Positions 1 through 7,944 of a DNA stretch of 64,000 bases are shown here, in pieces (within the stretch, counting starts at the first letter, position 1; each line of letters starts with the position of its first letter). The stretch lies in the NCBI GenBank assembly GCA_958439425.1, contig CAUBVH010000001.1, forward strand, positions 62,001 to 126,000, read 5' to 3'. A program made the translations under genes and the position numbers. The notes below the pieces were generated by a model. The model made no database searches, was not told the DNA's origin, and saw only the letters and a program-made list of their open reading frames with translations. The stretch comes from an uncultured Collinsella sp. (lineage in GTDB: Bacteria > Actinomycetota > Coriobacteriia > Coriobacteriales > Coriobacteriaceae).

Positions 1-530
1 ACATCGACGGTGTGCACACGGTCATTTCCATGGCAACCAGCTATGGATCGGCTTTGGGCATCGACTCGACCCAACTGGTGCTGGCTCTGCTCGTTACGCA
101 GTTTGTGGCCTTTCCGTCCGCCATCATCTACGGCAAGCTTGCCGGTCGCGTGGGCACACTCAATATGATCTTGGTGGCCGTCGCCGCCTATATGGGTATC
201 GTGCTCTTTGCCGCGTTCTTCCTCAAGACTGCCTTTGAGTTTTGGGTGCTTGCCATTTTGGTCGGCCTGTTCCAGGGCGGTGTGCAGGCGCTCAGCCGTA
301 GCTACTTTGGCCGCATTATCCCCAAGGAAAAGTCCAACGAGTACTACGGCTTCTTTGACATCTTTGGTCGTTATGCAAGCGTTATGGGCACCTTCCTGGT
401 GTCGGTCGTCACCTCGCTGACCGGCAACCCGTCGCTGGGCGTCCTTTCCATTGGTGTGCTGCTGGTCGTTGGCTTTATGCTGCTGGTCCGCCTGTCCCGC
501 ATGACTCGGGCGGCAGAGCATGCCGCATAG
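1..530 (+). CDS. MFS permease, UMF1/Atg22-like, C-terminal part (5' end outside window)
   Basis: This is the C-terminal part of a multi-pass membrane transporter. The reading frame is already open at the window edge: codons for I-D-G precede the first possible start, a GTG at 12, and that stretch resembles the I-D-G-V-x-T segment of UMF1-type permeases, so the true start lies upstream. About five hydrophobic segments can be read. Between them are the cytoplasmic-loop motifs YGKLAGRVG and QALSRSYFGRIIPKE, typical of Atg22/UMF1 major facilitator proteins. The tail is short and basic and ends in RLSRMTRAAEHAA. The substrate cannot be read from the sequence. Family assignment is by motif recognition only. 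Confidence 0.75.
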   Translation, partial: IDGVHTVISMATSYGSALGIDSTQLVLALLVTQFVAFPSAIIYGKLAGRVGTLNMILVAVAAYMGIVLFAAFFLKTAFEFWVLAILVGLFQGGVQALSRSYFGRIIPKEKSNEYYGFFDIFGRYASVMGTFLVSVVTSLTGNPSLGVLSIGVLLVVGFMLLVRLSRMTRAAEHAA

Positions 531-645
531 GAGCGAGCGGCTATTGTGCCTGTCCACGGTACTCTTTTGGGGTTATCCGCAATAAACATTGCGACTTGCG
601 AGCAATGATTTGCCCAAGTGGGTATGATGGAATCAGCTAGGTCGC

Positions 646-680
646 GGGGCGTCGCCTGTGTTTGGCGGCGTCCCGTTTTT
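646..680 (+). terminator. Rho-independent terminator after the MFS gene
   Basis: A GC-rich stem (GGGGCGTCGCC pairing with GGCGGCGTCCC, small loop) is followed by a run of five T. It lies 116 bases after the permease stop and just before the glycosyltransferase ribosome binding site. A TATGAT hexamer at 622-627 lies upstream of the stem, so the hairpin could instead act as a leader attenuator. Confidence 0.6.
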
Positions 681-701
681 GTGTTGCAGGGAGGGTAAGG
701 C

Positions 702-1889
702 ATGAACGCCACGGTCGTGATTCCAACGTATTGGGCGGGCGATGACGCTTGCGCAAACGCCCCTGGCACCTATGACCATTCGACGCGACTCAACGCCGAC
801 AATCCCGAACTCGACCGCTGCCTGGCCTCGCTTGAGCAGGTGTGCGACATCCCGCGCATCATCCTTTTGGTGGTCTGTCCTGTTTCTGCCACAGCCGATG
901 TGTCGCTGCGCGTGCACGAGATTGTCGACGCGCATCCCACGCTCAAGGTCACCGTTGTCACCAACACCCAGGCCTCGCGCATCGCAGACCGGGTTGCTCA
1001 GATCGCGCCCAAGGGTTCGGGCGAGTGCGTGAGCCTGCGAGGGTACGGTGCCATCCGCAACATGGGGCTAGCCTGTGCCGTTGTGCTGGGGCATGACGCG
1101 GTTATCTTTTTGGATGACGATGAGACTGTCATCGACGCCGACTTTATGAAGCGCGCGACCTATGCGTTGGGGCAGCAGACGCGTCAGGGCTTGCCGATCT
1201 TGGTCAAGAGCGGCTATTTCTACGATCGCGACGGCTCGCCGCTGGCTCCCACGGATAAGGCGGGCATCTGCCATCGTTGGTGGACCAAGCGCATCGAGTT
1301 CAACCGTTGGATGAAAAAGGCGCTCTCGGGCACCCGCATCTCGCGCTCCAACTACGTGTGCGGCGGCCTGATGGCCCTGCACGCCCGCGCCTTTACGCGT
1401 GTGGCCTTTGACCCGTTTATCACCCGCGGCGAGGACTTGGATTACCTCTTTAACATGCGTATGTTTGGCTACGACGTGTGGTTTGATAACGAGTGGACCG
1501 TGCGCCATCTGCCTCCGGAGTCCGAAAAGCGCTCACCGCGCTTTATGCAGGATGTATACCGTTGGTACTACGAACGGGCCAAGTTGACGTTCGCCGCGCA
1601 TCAAAAGGAGCTCATCCCCGTTACGGCGGCATCGCTCATGCCCTACCCGGGCCCGTGGATTTCGCGCGAGCTCGACGACCGCGTGCGCAAGACCGCTATG
1701 GTCCGCAGCGTGTTTACCCGCGAGCATGAGGGCTACCTGCGCATCTGGCGCCATGGTATCGACGAGGCAAAGGCCTATGCGCGCCAAAACGCTGCAAGCT
1801 ATCTGCGTTTCCAGAGCTTTTGGCCCAAGATCATGGACGGGCTTTGGCGTGACGCACAACTGATCAGTATCCTGGAGGGGGCCGAATGA
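702..1889 (+). CDS. GT2-like glycosyltransferase
   Basis: This 395-residue protein starts with a beta strand and nucleotide-binding opening (VVIPTYW) and has an acidic metal-binding motif, DDDE, at residues 138-141 after a hydrophobic strand. A later GEDLD motif (243-247) is typical of the acceptor/catalytic region of GT-A fold family 2 enzymes. No membrane segment is obvious, so it is probably cytosolic and uses a nucleotide-sugar donor. The ATG at 702 follows a GGGAGGGTAAGG ribosome binding site. The stop overlaps the ATG of the downstream sensor kinase by four bases, implying translational coupling. The fold class is well supported; donor and acceptor are unknown. Confidence 0.7.
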   Translation: MNATVVIPTYWAGDDACANAPGTYDHSTRLNADNPELDRCLASLEQVCDIPRIILLVVCPVSATADVSLRVHEIVDAHPTLKVTVVTNTQASRIADRVAQIAPKGSGECVSLRGYGAIRNMGLACAVVLGHDAVIFLDDDETVIDADFMKRATYALGQQTRQGLPILVKSGYFYDRDGSPLAPTDKAGICHRWWTKRIEFNRWMKKALSGTRISRSNYVCGGLMALHARAFTRVAFDPFITRGEDLDYLFNMRMFGYDVWFDNEWTVRHLPPESEKRSPRFMQDVYRWYYERAKLTFAAHQKELIPVTAASLMPYPGPWISRELDDRVRKTAMVRSVFTREHEGYLRIWRHGIDEAKAYARQNAASYLRFQSFWPKIMDGLWRDAQLISILEGAE

Positions 1890-3229
1890 TCGACCGCCGC
1901 GCCCAGCGCGATAGTTCAATATCAATCTTTCGCATCATTGCCGTTGCCTGCGCCATTTGCGTGCTGGTGTACTTTATTTTTGCCTTGGTGACCGGTATCG
2001 AGCCGATCGCCACGGTGATTGCCTGCGCGCTGCTGTGCATCTTTCTGTGCATCTTTATCTTTTTGACGCTCAATCCCGATTCGGTGCGCTCCCAGTACAC
2101 CGAGGAGACGCTCTCGGTGGCCTCGGCCATGCTCGAGGACATTAAGGGCGGTCTGACGCAGGAGTCGGCGCGTTTGGTGTGCCGGCGCATTTTGCCCGAG
2201 ACGCGCGCCATGACGGTGGCCATCACCGACGAGGGCAACGTGCTTGCCTGCGCGGGAGAGTTTGAGGAAAAACTACTGCCAGATTCTCCCATCCACACGC
2301 TTGCCACACGCTACGTTATCGAACATGGCATCGTGCAGTCGTTCAACCGTATGGTGGATGTCGTGGGCTCGGACGGCTCGCACAACCAAGTCCCCGCCGG
2401 CATTATCGCCCCCATCAAGGTGGGCGATCGTACCGTCGGCACGCTCAAGTTCTACTACAAGACCCCGCGCGCCGTCGACCGTACCCAGTATGCGCTTGCC
2501 TCGGGCTTTGCCGAGATCTTGTCCACGCAGCTCGCCATCCACGAGCTCGAGGTGCAAAAGGAACTCACGGCGCGCGCCGAGGTGCGTGCGCTGCAGGCGC
2601 AGATTAACCCGCACTTCCTGTTCAACACGCTGAACACCATTGCATCGTTTACGCGCACCGACCCGCTGCGGGCCCGCGAACTGCTTCGTGAGTTCTCATC
2701 GTTCTATCGTGCCACGCTCGACAACTCGGGATCGCTTATTCCGGTCTCGCGCGAGGTCGCACAGACCAAGCGCTACCTTACCTTTGAGAAGGCCCGCTTT
2801 GGCGAGGACCGCGTGCTTGCGACGTTCGATGTGTCCGAGGACGTGGAAGACACGCTGGTGCCGGCGTTCGTGATCCAGCCGATTGTCGAGAACGCCGTAC
2901 GTCATGGTATGGGCGATGACGACGCCCTGAGGATCGACGTGACCGTTCACCAAGACGGCGAGGATGCAATCTTGATTGCCGTGGCCGATAATGGCGTGGG
3001 CATGGATGAGGGTACCGCCGCCAGACTGTTTGACGAGCGCTCTGCCCGTCCCGACGCCAGCTCTCCCCAGGGTGGCGGCGCCGGTGTGGCCATGCACAAT
3101 ATTTCGGAGCGCATCCATCGCTTTTATGGGCCGCACTCCTATACGCGTGTTGAATCGGCGCCGGGCAAGGGCACCAAAGTGCTCCTTCATCTTGATTTGT
3201 CAGAGAGCATCTTTGATATTCAAGAGTAA
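1886..3229 (+). CDS. LytS-type sensor histidine kinase
   Basis: This 447-residue membrane kinase senses an unknown signal and phosphorylates the LytTR regulator encoded next. Two N-terminal transmembrane segments (about 13-36 and 39-61) are followed by a GAF-like region. The His_kinase motif (INPHFLFNTLN, His about residue 243) comes next, then the HATPase domain with QPIVENAVRHG (N box) and VADNGVGMD (G1). A glycine-rich lid, GGGAGVAMHNISERI, is also visible. The short two-helix membrane region differs from the longer 5TM-LYT sensor of classical LytS. It overlaps the glycosyltransferase gene by four bases. Confidence 0.9.
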   Translation: MIDRRAQRDSSISIFRIIAVACAICVLVYFIFALVTGIEPIATVIACALLCIFLCIFIFLTLNPDSVRSQYTEETLSVASAMLEDIKGGLTQESARLVCRRILPETRAMTVAITDEGNVLACAGEFEEKLLPDSPIHTLATRYVIEHGIVQSFNRMVDVVGSDGSHNQVPAGIIAPIKVGDRTVGTLKFYYKTPRAVDRTQYALASGFAEILSTQLAIHELEVQKELTARAEVRALQAQINPHFLFNTLNTIASFTRTDPLRARELLREFSSFYRATLDNSGSLIPVSREVAQTKRYLTFEKARFGEDRVLATFDVSEDVEDTLVPAFVIQPIVENAVRHGMGDDDALRIDVTVHQDGEDAILIAVADNGVGMDEGTAARLFDERSARPDASSPQGGGAGVAMHNISERIHRFYGPHSYTRVESAPGKGTKVLLHLDLSESIFDIQE

Positions 3230-3301
3230 AATAAAAGGCTACGGGCTCAACGTCATGCGACGGATGCCCGGCGTAGTTAGTTGACGAAAGGTTTTATCCC
3301 T

Positions 3302-4018
3302 ATGCTGCGTGCGATGATTGTGGATGATGAGGCGCCGGCTCGCTCGGAGCTTCGCTTCCTGCTCGAGCAAACGGGCAAGATCGGCACGATCACGGAGGCG
3401 TCGAGCGTCCGCTCCGCCATCGAGATGCTTATGGAAAGTCGCGTGGATGTCGTGTTTCTCGATATCTCGATGCCCGGTGCCTCGGGCCTGCAACTTGCCG
3501 AGGCGCTGCATAAGCTCAAAAATCCGCCGGCGATCGTGTTTGTGACTGCGTATAGTGACCATGCGGTCGAGGCATTCGACGTGGATGCCGTCGATTATCT
3601 GATGAAGCCGGTCGAGGAAGCTCGCTTGGATCGCGCGATCGAGAAGGTCATGCAACGCGCCAAGCCGGTTACGGACAGCAAGGTGACCATCGAGCGTATC
3701 CCGGTGGAAAAGGGCGGCCGCAAGGTGCTCATTCCCGTGGACGACATTCGCTTTATCATGGCCAAGGACGATTACTCCTGCATCTATACCGTCGACGATC
3801 GTTTTTTGTCGACGACCTCGTTGGCGCAGTTTGAGGCTAAGCTCTGCGACTTTGGCTTCTTCCGTGTTCACCGCCGCTATATCGTCAACTTGGCGTGCGT
3901 CACGGACGTCGAGACGGTGCCCTCGGGTGCCATCCAGCTGGGCATTACGGGCGTCGACGAACGCGTGCCGGTTTCGCGCCGCCGCGTCGTGCCGCTCAAG
4001 AAGGCTCTGAGTCTCTAG
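3302..4018 (+). CDS. LytTR-family response regulator
   Basis: A 238-residue response regulator with an N-terminal receiver domain and a C-terminal LytTR DNA-binding domain. The receiver has an acidic pocket (VDDE near residue 8), the phospho-acceptor Asp in VVFLDISMPG, the Thr in FVTAYSD and the Lys in LMKPVEE. The LytTR domain shows a characteristic HRRYIVNL stretch near residue 195. The ATG at 3302 is chosen over a TTG at 3281 because GAAAGG lies 10 bases upstream of it. It is the partner of the kinase 72 bases upstream. Target genes cannot be read here. Confidence 0.92.
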   Translation: MLRAMIVDDEAPARSELRFLLEQTGKIGTITEASSVRSAIEMLMESRVDVVFLDISMPGASGLQLAEALHKLKNPPAIVFVTAYSDHAVEAFDVDAVDYLMKPVEEARLDRAIEKVMQRAKPVTDSKVTIERIPVEKGGRKVLIPVDDIRFIMAKDDYSCIYTVDDRFLSTTSLAQFEAKLCDFGFFRVHRRYIVNLACVTDVETVPSGAIQLGITGVDERVPVSRRRVVPLKKALSL

Positions 4019-4024
4019 CACACT

Positions 4025-4075
4025 GGCCCCGCAGCCCTGTAGACCCATCGTCTGCGGAGCCGTGGGGCCTTTTTT
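4025..4075 (+). terminator. Rho-independent terminator after the LytTR regulator
   Basis: GGCCCC pairs with GGGGCC across a loop that contains a second pairing (CGCAG with CTGCG). Six T follow. It sits seven bases after the regulator stop. Confidence 0.85.
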
Positions 4076-4114
4076 GTATGTATCTGCCGAATCGTTTTTT
4101 GCGGAAGGGATCCC

Positions 4115-4582
4115 ATGAACAGTGCAAGCGCCAAGCGCATCGACATCATCTCGGACACCCACGGCTATCTTTCGCCTGCGCTCCTGGATGAGCTTGAAGG
4201 CGCAGACCTGATTATCCACGCCGGCGACCTTACGTCGGAGATGGACTACGAGCACCTATGCACCATCGCCCCCGTGCGGGCCGTACTGGGCAACAACGAT
4301 TACTACCGCGACTACGGCCCCGATGTAGACCGTCTTGCACTCTTTACCTACGAAGGCCTCAAATTCGCCGTAGCCCACTACCGCGAAGACCTTCCGGTGG
4401 GATCCGTAGACGTAGCCATCAACGGCCACACCCACGTAACCAAAGAAGCCCAAGTGGGCCGCTGCTTAGTCCTCAACCCGGGCAGCGCCAGCTACCCCAG
4501 AGGCACCCGAGGCCCCACCATGGCCAGAATGCTAGTAAAAGACGGCAAGATCCTAAGCACCAAGTTTATTGACCTAGACTAA
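4115..4582 (+). CDS. YfcE/MJ0936-type metallophosphoesterase
   Basis: A 155-residue single-domain phosphodiesterase of the calcineurin-like superfamily. All metal-binding motifs are visible in order: SDTHG (about 11-15), HAGDLTS (about 36-42), LGNNDYY (about 59-65), NGHTHV (about 108-113), and the NPGSAS terminal signature. The length is normal for the compact YfcE/MJ0936 family, which cleaves phosphodiesters in vitro with unclear natural substrates. The ATG follows GCGGAAGGGATCCC. The gene is monocistronic between two terminators. Confidence 0.9.
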   Translation: MNSASAKRIDIISDTHGYLSPALLDELEGADLIIHAGDLTSEMDYEHLCTIAPVRAVLGNNDYYRDYGPDVDRLALFTYEGLKFAVAHYREDLPVGSVDVAINGHTHVTKEAQVGRCLVLNPGSASYPRGTRGPTMARMLVKDGKILSTKFIDLD

Positions 4583-4590
4583 CCGCAACA

Positions 4591-4626
4591 AAAACGGGGG
4601 ATGCAGATTGCATCTCCCGTTTTTTA
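4591..4626 (+). terminator. Rho-independent terminator
   Basis: ACGGGGGATGCA pairs with TGCATCTCCCGT over a three-base loop and is followed by six T. It is nine bases past the phosphodiesterase stop. Confidence 0.9.
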
Positions 4627-4738
4627 TGAGCCAAAGGCCGAGCTTCAACAAAAACCTTAGACAACCCCGCCGCGGAGAACGGGGTCGCCGAGCCGCGAAG
4701 CGGCGAGCAACAACAACGGCTCGAACAATGTGACGGCA

Positions 4739-4883
4739 GGGAGGGTCTCCGGGGCCGGCGGGCGCGGGTTAAGTTTGTCGCGAGTTCCGCACGCAAAGGA
4801 AAGCACTTAATGTGCTTTCCGTCTTGCGCAGGACTGTAGAGCAGCAAACTTAACCCGCGCCCGCCGGCCCCGGAGACCCTCCC
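4739..4883. repeat. 38-bp perfect inverted repeat with nested hairpin
   Basis: Arm 4739-4776 is the exact reverse complement of 4846-4883. The 69-base centre contains a second hairpin: GGAAAGCAC and GTGCTTTCC around TTAAT at about 4799-4821, with partial pairing extending outward. No T-run of terminator type follows directly, although an AT-rich stretch begins at 4893. The surrounding 4627-4911 contains no credible coding frame. It may be a structured RNA or a mobile palindromic unit. Confidence 0.8.
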
Positions 4884-4915
4884 GGAGGGACCGAAAAATT
4901 TTTTCAAAAAAGTTG

Positions 4916-4945
4916 TTGCGCGCCGGACAGACTTCTGTGTATACT
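4916..4945 (+). promoter_or_regulatory. Promoter of tRNA-Asp
   Basis: TTGCGC (4916-4921) is spaced 18 bases from TATACT (4940-4945). An A/T-rich run just upstream (4893-4912) would serve as an UP element. Transcription would begin about 45 bases before the mature tRNA. Confidence 0.6.
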
Positions 4946-4991
4946 AATCCCCGCAGCGCACGCGAGCGGAAACAAACGCGAACGTCTGCCT

Positions 4992-5069
<78 letters not shown>

Positions 5070-5080
5070 ACGCAATTAAA

Positions 5081-5105
5081 GCCACGTCTTCGGACGTGGC
5101 TTTTT
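5081..5105 (+). terminator. Terminator of tRNA-Asp
   Basis: GCCACGTC pairs with GACGTGGC over a TTCG tetraloop and is followed by five T. It starts 12 bases past the CCA end. Confidence 0.92.
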
Positions 5106-5239
5106 GCGTTTGATGCACTTTGTTTCGATAGAACGATCGCCCTGGCGCATCTTCGCCCAGAATCCCCGCCCCTTCGGGAACGCAAGTAAAATCTAATAAG
5201 TATATTTGTCTGAACAACAGCTTTGTTGCGCAACACCTG

Positions 5240-5268
5240 TTCAACGAGACAGGGGGTTAGGCTATACT
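5240..5268 (+). promoter_or_regulatory. Promoter candidate for the Rrf2 regulator
   Basis: A weak TTCAAC (5240-5245) and a good TATACT (5263-5268) are spaced 17 bases apart. The leader to the ATG at 5428 is about 150 bases and shows no clear coding content. In Rrf2-type systems the promoter region often carries the autoregulatory site, but I cannot identify an operator here. Confidence 0.5.
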
Positions 5269-5427
5269 AAATTGCACTGTAGGCCGCATCTGATGCATTT
5301 CGCTCCAAGCGCGGCATTCAGTGGATATCCGATTTACCATTTGGATGTCCTGCGGTCATTTAGCGTCTCGACACAAGCTCGGCCCCGGAGCTCGTTCGAG
5401 CTGTTCGTATTCCTTGAAAGGGGAAAA

Positions 5428-5913
5428 ATGGACATATCGAGGAAGACTGATTACGCCCTTCGTATGTTGGCGATGCTTGCCGAGGATCCGGAGCGTTTGC
5501 TTTCTGTTCGCACCGCTGCCGAAGAGGTCAATGTCCCGTATTCGTTTGCCCGCTCGATTCAGCACGGTTTGGTCCAGGCCGGTATTGTGGAGAGCCTGCG
5601 TGGCGTCCACGGTGGCATGCGTCTCAAGGTCAGTCCGGACGACGTTACCATTCGTCAGGTCGTCGAGGCCGTTCAGGGCCCTATGGTTATGAATGATTGC
5701 ACCGCACCCGATGGCGACTGTGCGCGCATGGGCACGTGCTGCTATCATCCCCTGTGGGCCGGAGCTCAAGCATTGATGCGCGACTACCTCGATTCCGTTT
5801 CGCTCGGCGACATCGTCGCTCACCGCCAGTTCCCGGCCGTCGATCCCAAGTTCGCCGACCGCGAAGCGTTTCCCGAGTACGCCACCTGTGCGTATACATG
5901 CCGGGAGGAATAG
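5428..5913 (+). CDS. Rrf2-family transcriptional regulator
   Basis: A 161-residue winged-helix regulator beginning MDISRKTDYALRML, the standard Rrf2 opening. The recognition helix region (VPYSFARSIQHGLVQAGI) and wing (RGVHGGMRL) follow. Cysteines at Cys93-x7-Cys101 and beyond (DCTAPDGDCARMGTCCYH) match the cluster-binding position of IscR/NsrR-type proteins, so an Fe-S or redox/NO sensing role is plausible. The ATG at 5428 follows GAAAGGGG; a longer in-frame extension to 5206 lacks a ribosome site and is not used. The mutY-like gene follows 21 bases later, suggesting an operon. Confidence 0.88.
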   Translation: MDISRKTDYALRMLAMLAEDPERLLSVRTAAEEVNVPYSFARSIQHGLVQAGIVESLRGVHGGMRLKVSPDDVTIRQVVEAVQGPMVMNDCTAPDGDCARMGTCCYHPLWAGAQALMRDYLDSVSLGDIVAHRQFPAVDPKFADREAFPEYATCAYTCREE

Positions 5914-5934
5914 CGCCGCATAAGGAGCATAGAT

Positions 5935-6840
5935 ATGATTCAGGACCCCTTTCGTTCGATGATTCGTTCGGAAGGGGTCCTGCGTTATCGCGACCTTCCG
6001 TGGCGCCGCACGCGCGATCCGTACATCATTTGGCTTTCCGAGGTCATGTTGCAGCAAACACAGGTGCCACGCGTGGAGACGCGTATGCCGGCGTGGCTCG
6101 ATCGCTTTCCGACCGTGCAGGCGCTTGCCCAAGCCGCGCCTTCCGATGTTTTGGACGCTTGGCAGGGCATGGGCTACAACCGACGCGCTCTGGCGCTCCA
6201 CAAGGCCGCTCAGCGCGTTGTGGAGGACTGGGACGGTGAGTTTCCGCGTGAGACGCGTGACTTGGTCGCTCTGCCTGGTATTGGCCCGGCAACGGCGCAA
6301 GGTATCCGGTCGTTTGCGTTTGACCTTCCAGGCGTGTATCTGGAGACCAACGTGCGCACGGTCTTTCTGCATCACTTCTTTCCCGATGTACCGGCTGTTC
6401 CCGACCGCGAGCTGGTGCCGCTGATTCAGGCGGCCTGTCCGGCGGTCCCCGGTGCGGCGACCGACGAGATCGCTCCCTTTGCCGTGCCGCTCGATGATGC
6501 CGACACGCCGCGCGCGTGGTATTACGCGTTGCTGGACTACGGCGCATATCTAAAAAAGACGTTGCCCAATCCGTCCAGGCGCTCGGCGGGCTATAGCCGT
6601 CAATCAAAGTTTGAGGGCTCACGTCGCCAAAAGCGCGCGCATATCGTGCGCATGTTGCTGGCAGCGCGCGATGGCCAACCGGCGGGGATTACGCTTGCTG
6701 ATGCCGTGGTGGGCGTTAACGATATGGAAGCGGCGGCTGGGCGCGGGCCGGTCGAGCGCGAGCTTGTCGCGGGCATTCTGGCCGACCTGGAGCGTGAGGG
6801 CTTTTGCCGAGCCGAGGGCGATCGCTGGCTGAGCATTTAG
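5935..6840 (+). CDS. MutY-like HhH-GPD glycosylase lacking the Fe-S cluster
   Basis: A 301-residue protein whose N-terminal 200 residues are a helix-hairpin-helix DNA glycosylase domain. WLSEVMLQQTQV carries the MutY catalytic Glu, and LPGIGPATAQ is the hairpin. At the position of the MutY catalytic Asp (the D of LDGNV) this protein has Glu, in LETNVRTV. The four-cysteine [4Fe-4S] loop that normally follows is absent: the region reads NPSRRSAGYSRQSKFEGSRR with no cysteine. The C-terminal part resembles a winged helix and not the MutT-like domain. The protein should act on damaged DNA but may not be a true adenine glycosylase. Related cluster-less proteins occur in other Gram-positives and are often misnamed. 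Confidence 0.75.
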   Translation: MIQDPFRSMIRSEGVLRYRDLPWRRTRDPYIIWLSEVMLQQTQVPRVETRMPAWLDRFPTVQALAQAAPSDVLDAWQGMGYNRRALALHKAAQRVVEDWDGEFPRETRDLVALPGIGPATAQGIRSFAFDLPGVYLETNVRTVFLHHFFPDVPAVPDRELVPLIQAACPAVPGAATDEIAPFAVPLDDADTPRAWYYALLDYGAYLKKTLPNPSRRSAGYSRQSKFEGSRRQKRAHIVRMLLAARDGQPAGITLADAVVGVNDMEAAAGRGPVERELVAGILADLEREGFCRAEGDRWLSI

Positions 6841-6954
6841 CCCGTGGAAATCTGAAGAACAGGATTGTAAGGTTTAGATTTCCGACATGAGGGCATCCTA
6901 AAGACGAGGCCGCTCGAAGCCTACGGGCGGCATGCGTTGAAGGGAAGTACACCT

Positions 6955-7494
6955 ATGGATTTTGAGAATTCCCAAACCAAGAAGAACCTCGAGACCGCTT
7001 TTGCCGGTGAGTCCCAGGCACACACCAAGTATCGCTACTATGCCTCCAAGGCAAAGAAGGACGGCTACGTTCAGATCTCGAACATCTTTGCCGAGACGGC
7101 TGGCAACGAGTCCGAGCACGCCAAACTGTGGTTTAAGTATCTGCACGATGGCGCCGTCCCCGATACCCTGGACAATCTGCGCGATGCCGCCGCGGGTGAG
7201 AACTACGAGTGGACCACGATGTACGACGAGTTTGCCAAGACCGCCGAGGAAGAGGGCTTTGCCGAGATTGCCGCAAAGTTCCGTGGTGTCGCCGCCGTCG
7301 AGAAGGCCCACGAGGAGCGCTACAACAAGCTCGTCGAGCGCATCGAGTCGGGCGAGGTGTTTGAGCGCGAGGGCGTGAAGGTGTGGAAGTGCCTGAACTG
7401 CGGGCACCTGCATGTGGGTGCCGAGGCGCCTGAGGTGTGCCCGGTGTGCAACCACCCCAAGGCGTACTTTGAGGAGCAGGTGGTGAACTACTAG
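6955..7494 (+). CDS. Rubrerythrin
   Basis: A 179-residue peroxide-reducing protein of anaerobes. The N-terminal ferritin-like four-helix bundle carries the di-iron ligands (ENLxxAFAGE-type opening, NESEHA, EKAHEERY). The C-terminal rubredoxin-like domain has two Cys pairs, CLNC and CPVC, for the FeS4 centre. The ATG at 6955 follows AAGGGAAG; an in-frame TTG at 6937 is rejected. The 114-base upstream gap contains an imperfect palindrome (GGAAATCT ... AGATTTCC, 6845-6882) that could be an operator. Confidence 0.95.
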   Translation: MDFENSQTKKNLETAFAGESQAHTKYRYYASKAKKDGYVQISNIFAETAGNESEHAKLWFKYLHDGAVPDTLDNLRDAAAGENYEWTTMYDEFAKTAEEEGFAEIAAKFRGVAAVEKAHEERYNKLVERIESGEVFEREGVKVWKCLNCGHLHVGAEAPEVCPVCNHPKAYFEEQVVNY

Positions 7495-7514
7495 CGCTTG
7501 GCGCTAGCTGCTGC

Positions 7515-7612
7515 GGAGCGCAGGGCGGGAGGCCAGATCGCCTTCCCTCCCCGCTCACGGCTCCGCAGGGTCGCGTTGAGGGAAGGCGATCCGGCCTCCC
7601 GCCCTGCGCTCC
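7515..7612. repeat. 34-bp inverted repeat (one mismatch) downstream of rubrerythrin
   Basis: Arm 7515-7548 and arm 7579-7612 are reverse complements except for one base, around a 30-base loop. The stem is extremely GC-rich and no T-run follows. It begins 20 bases after the rubrerythrin stop. A separate terminator lies at 7663. No gene is supported in 7495-7944. Confidence 0.8.
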
Positions 7613-7662
7613 GGCTTCGGGTCGTCGCGTGCTCGTTACTGAAAAGCTGATTAGAAGTTTGT

Positions 7663-7691
7663 GTGCCGCCCCTTTTGGGGCGGCACGTTTT
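7663..7691 (+). terminator. Rho-independent terminator
   Basis: GTGCCGCCCC pairs with GGGGCGGCAC over a TTTT loop, followed by GTTTTG. It probably ends the rubrerythrin transcript. Confidence 0.8.
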
Positions 7692-7944
7692 GTGTGGGGT
7701 CTCGGTCTCCACAATTTTCGTCAAGCTTTTGGTTAGATTTTGGTTAGTTGGCGGGTTGGCGGAAGGGCAAAAGACCATTCGATAAAAAAGCTCAGAGAAA
7801 GTGCTGGTAGGGGAGTTGTTGAGGTTTTCGACAGCTTTTGTCAACAAGAAACTTTGCGGCTATTGCTACGGATTGCGTTGTCGCGGTCATGGCGGTGCGG
7901 GATGCTGGGCGTAAGCGTCGAATGCTCCGATTTTGGAGGCCAGC

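Noticed and set aside
5206..5427. N-terminal extension of the Rrf2 protein
   Set aside because: The extension would overlap the promoter, lacks a ribosome site and is foreign to Rrf2 proteins, which begin MDISRKTDYAL.
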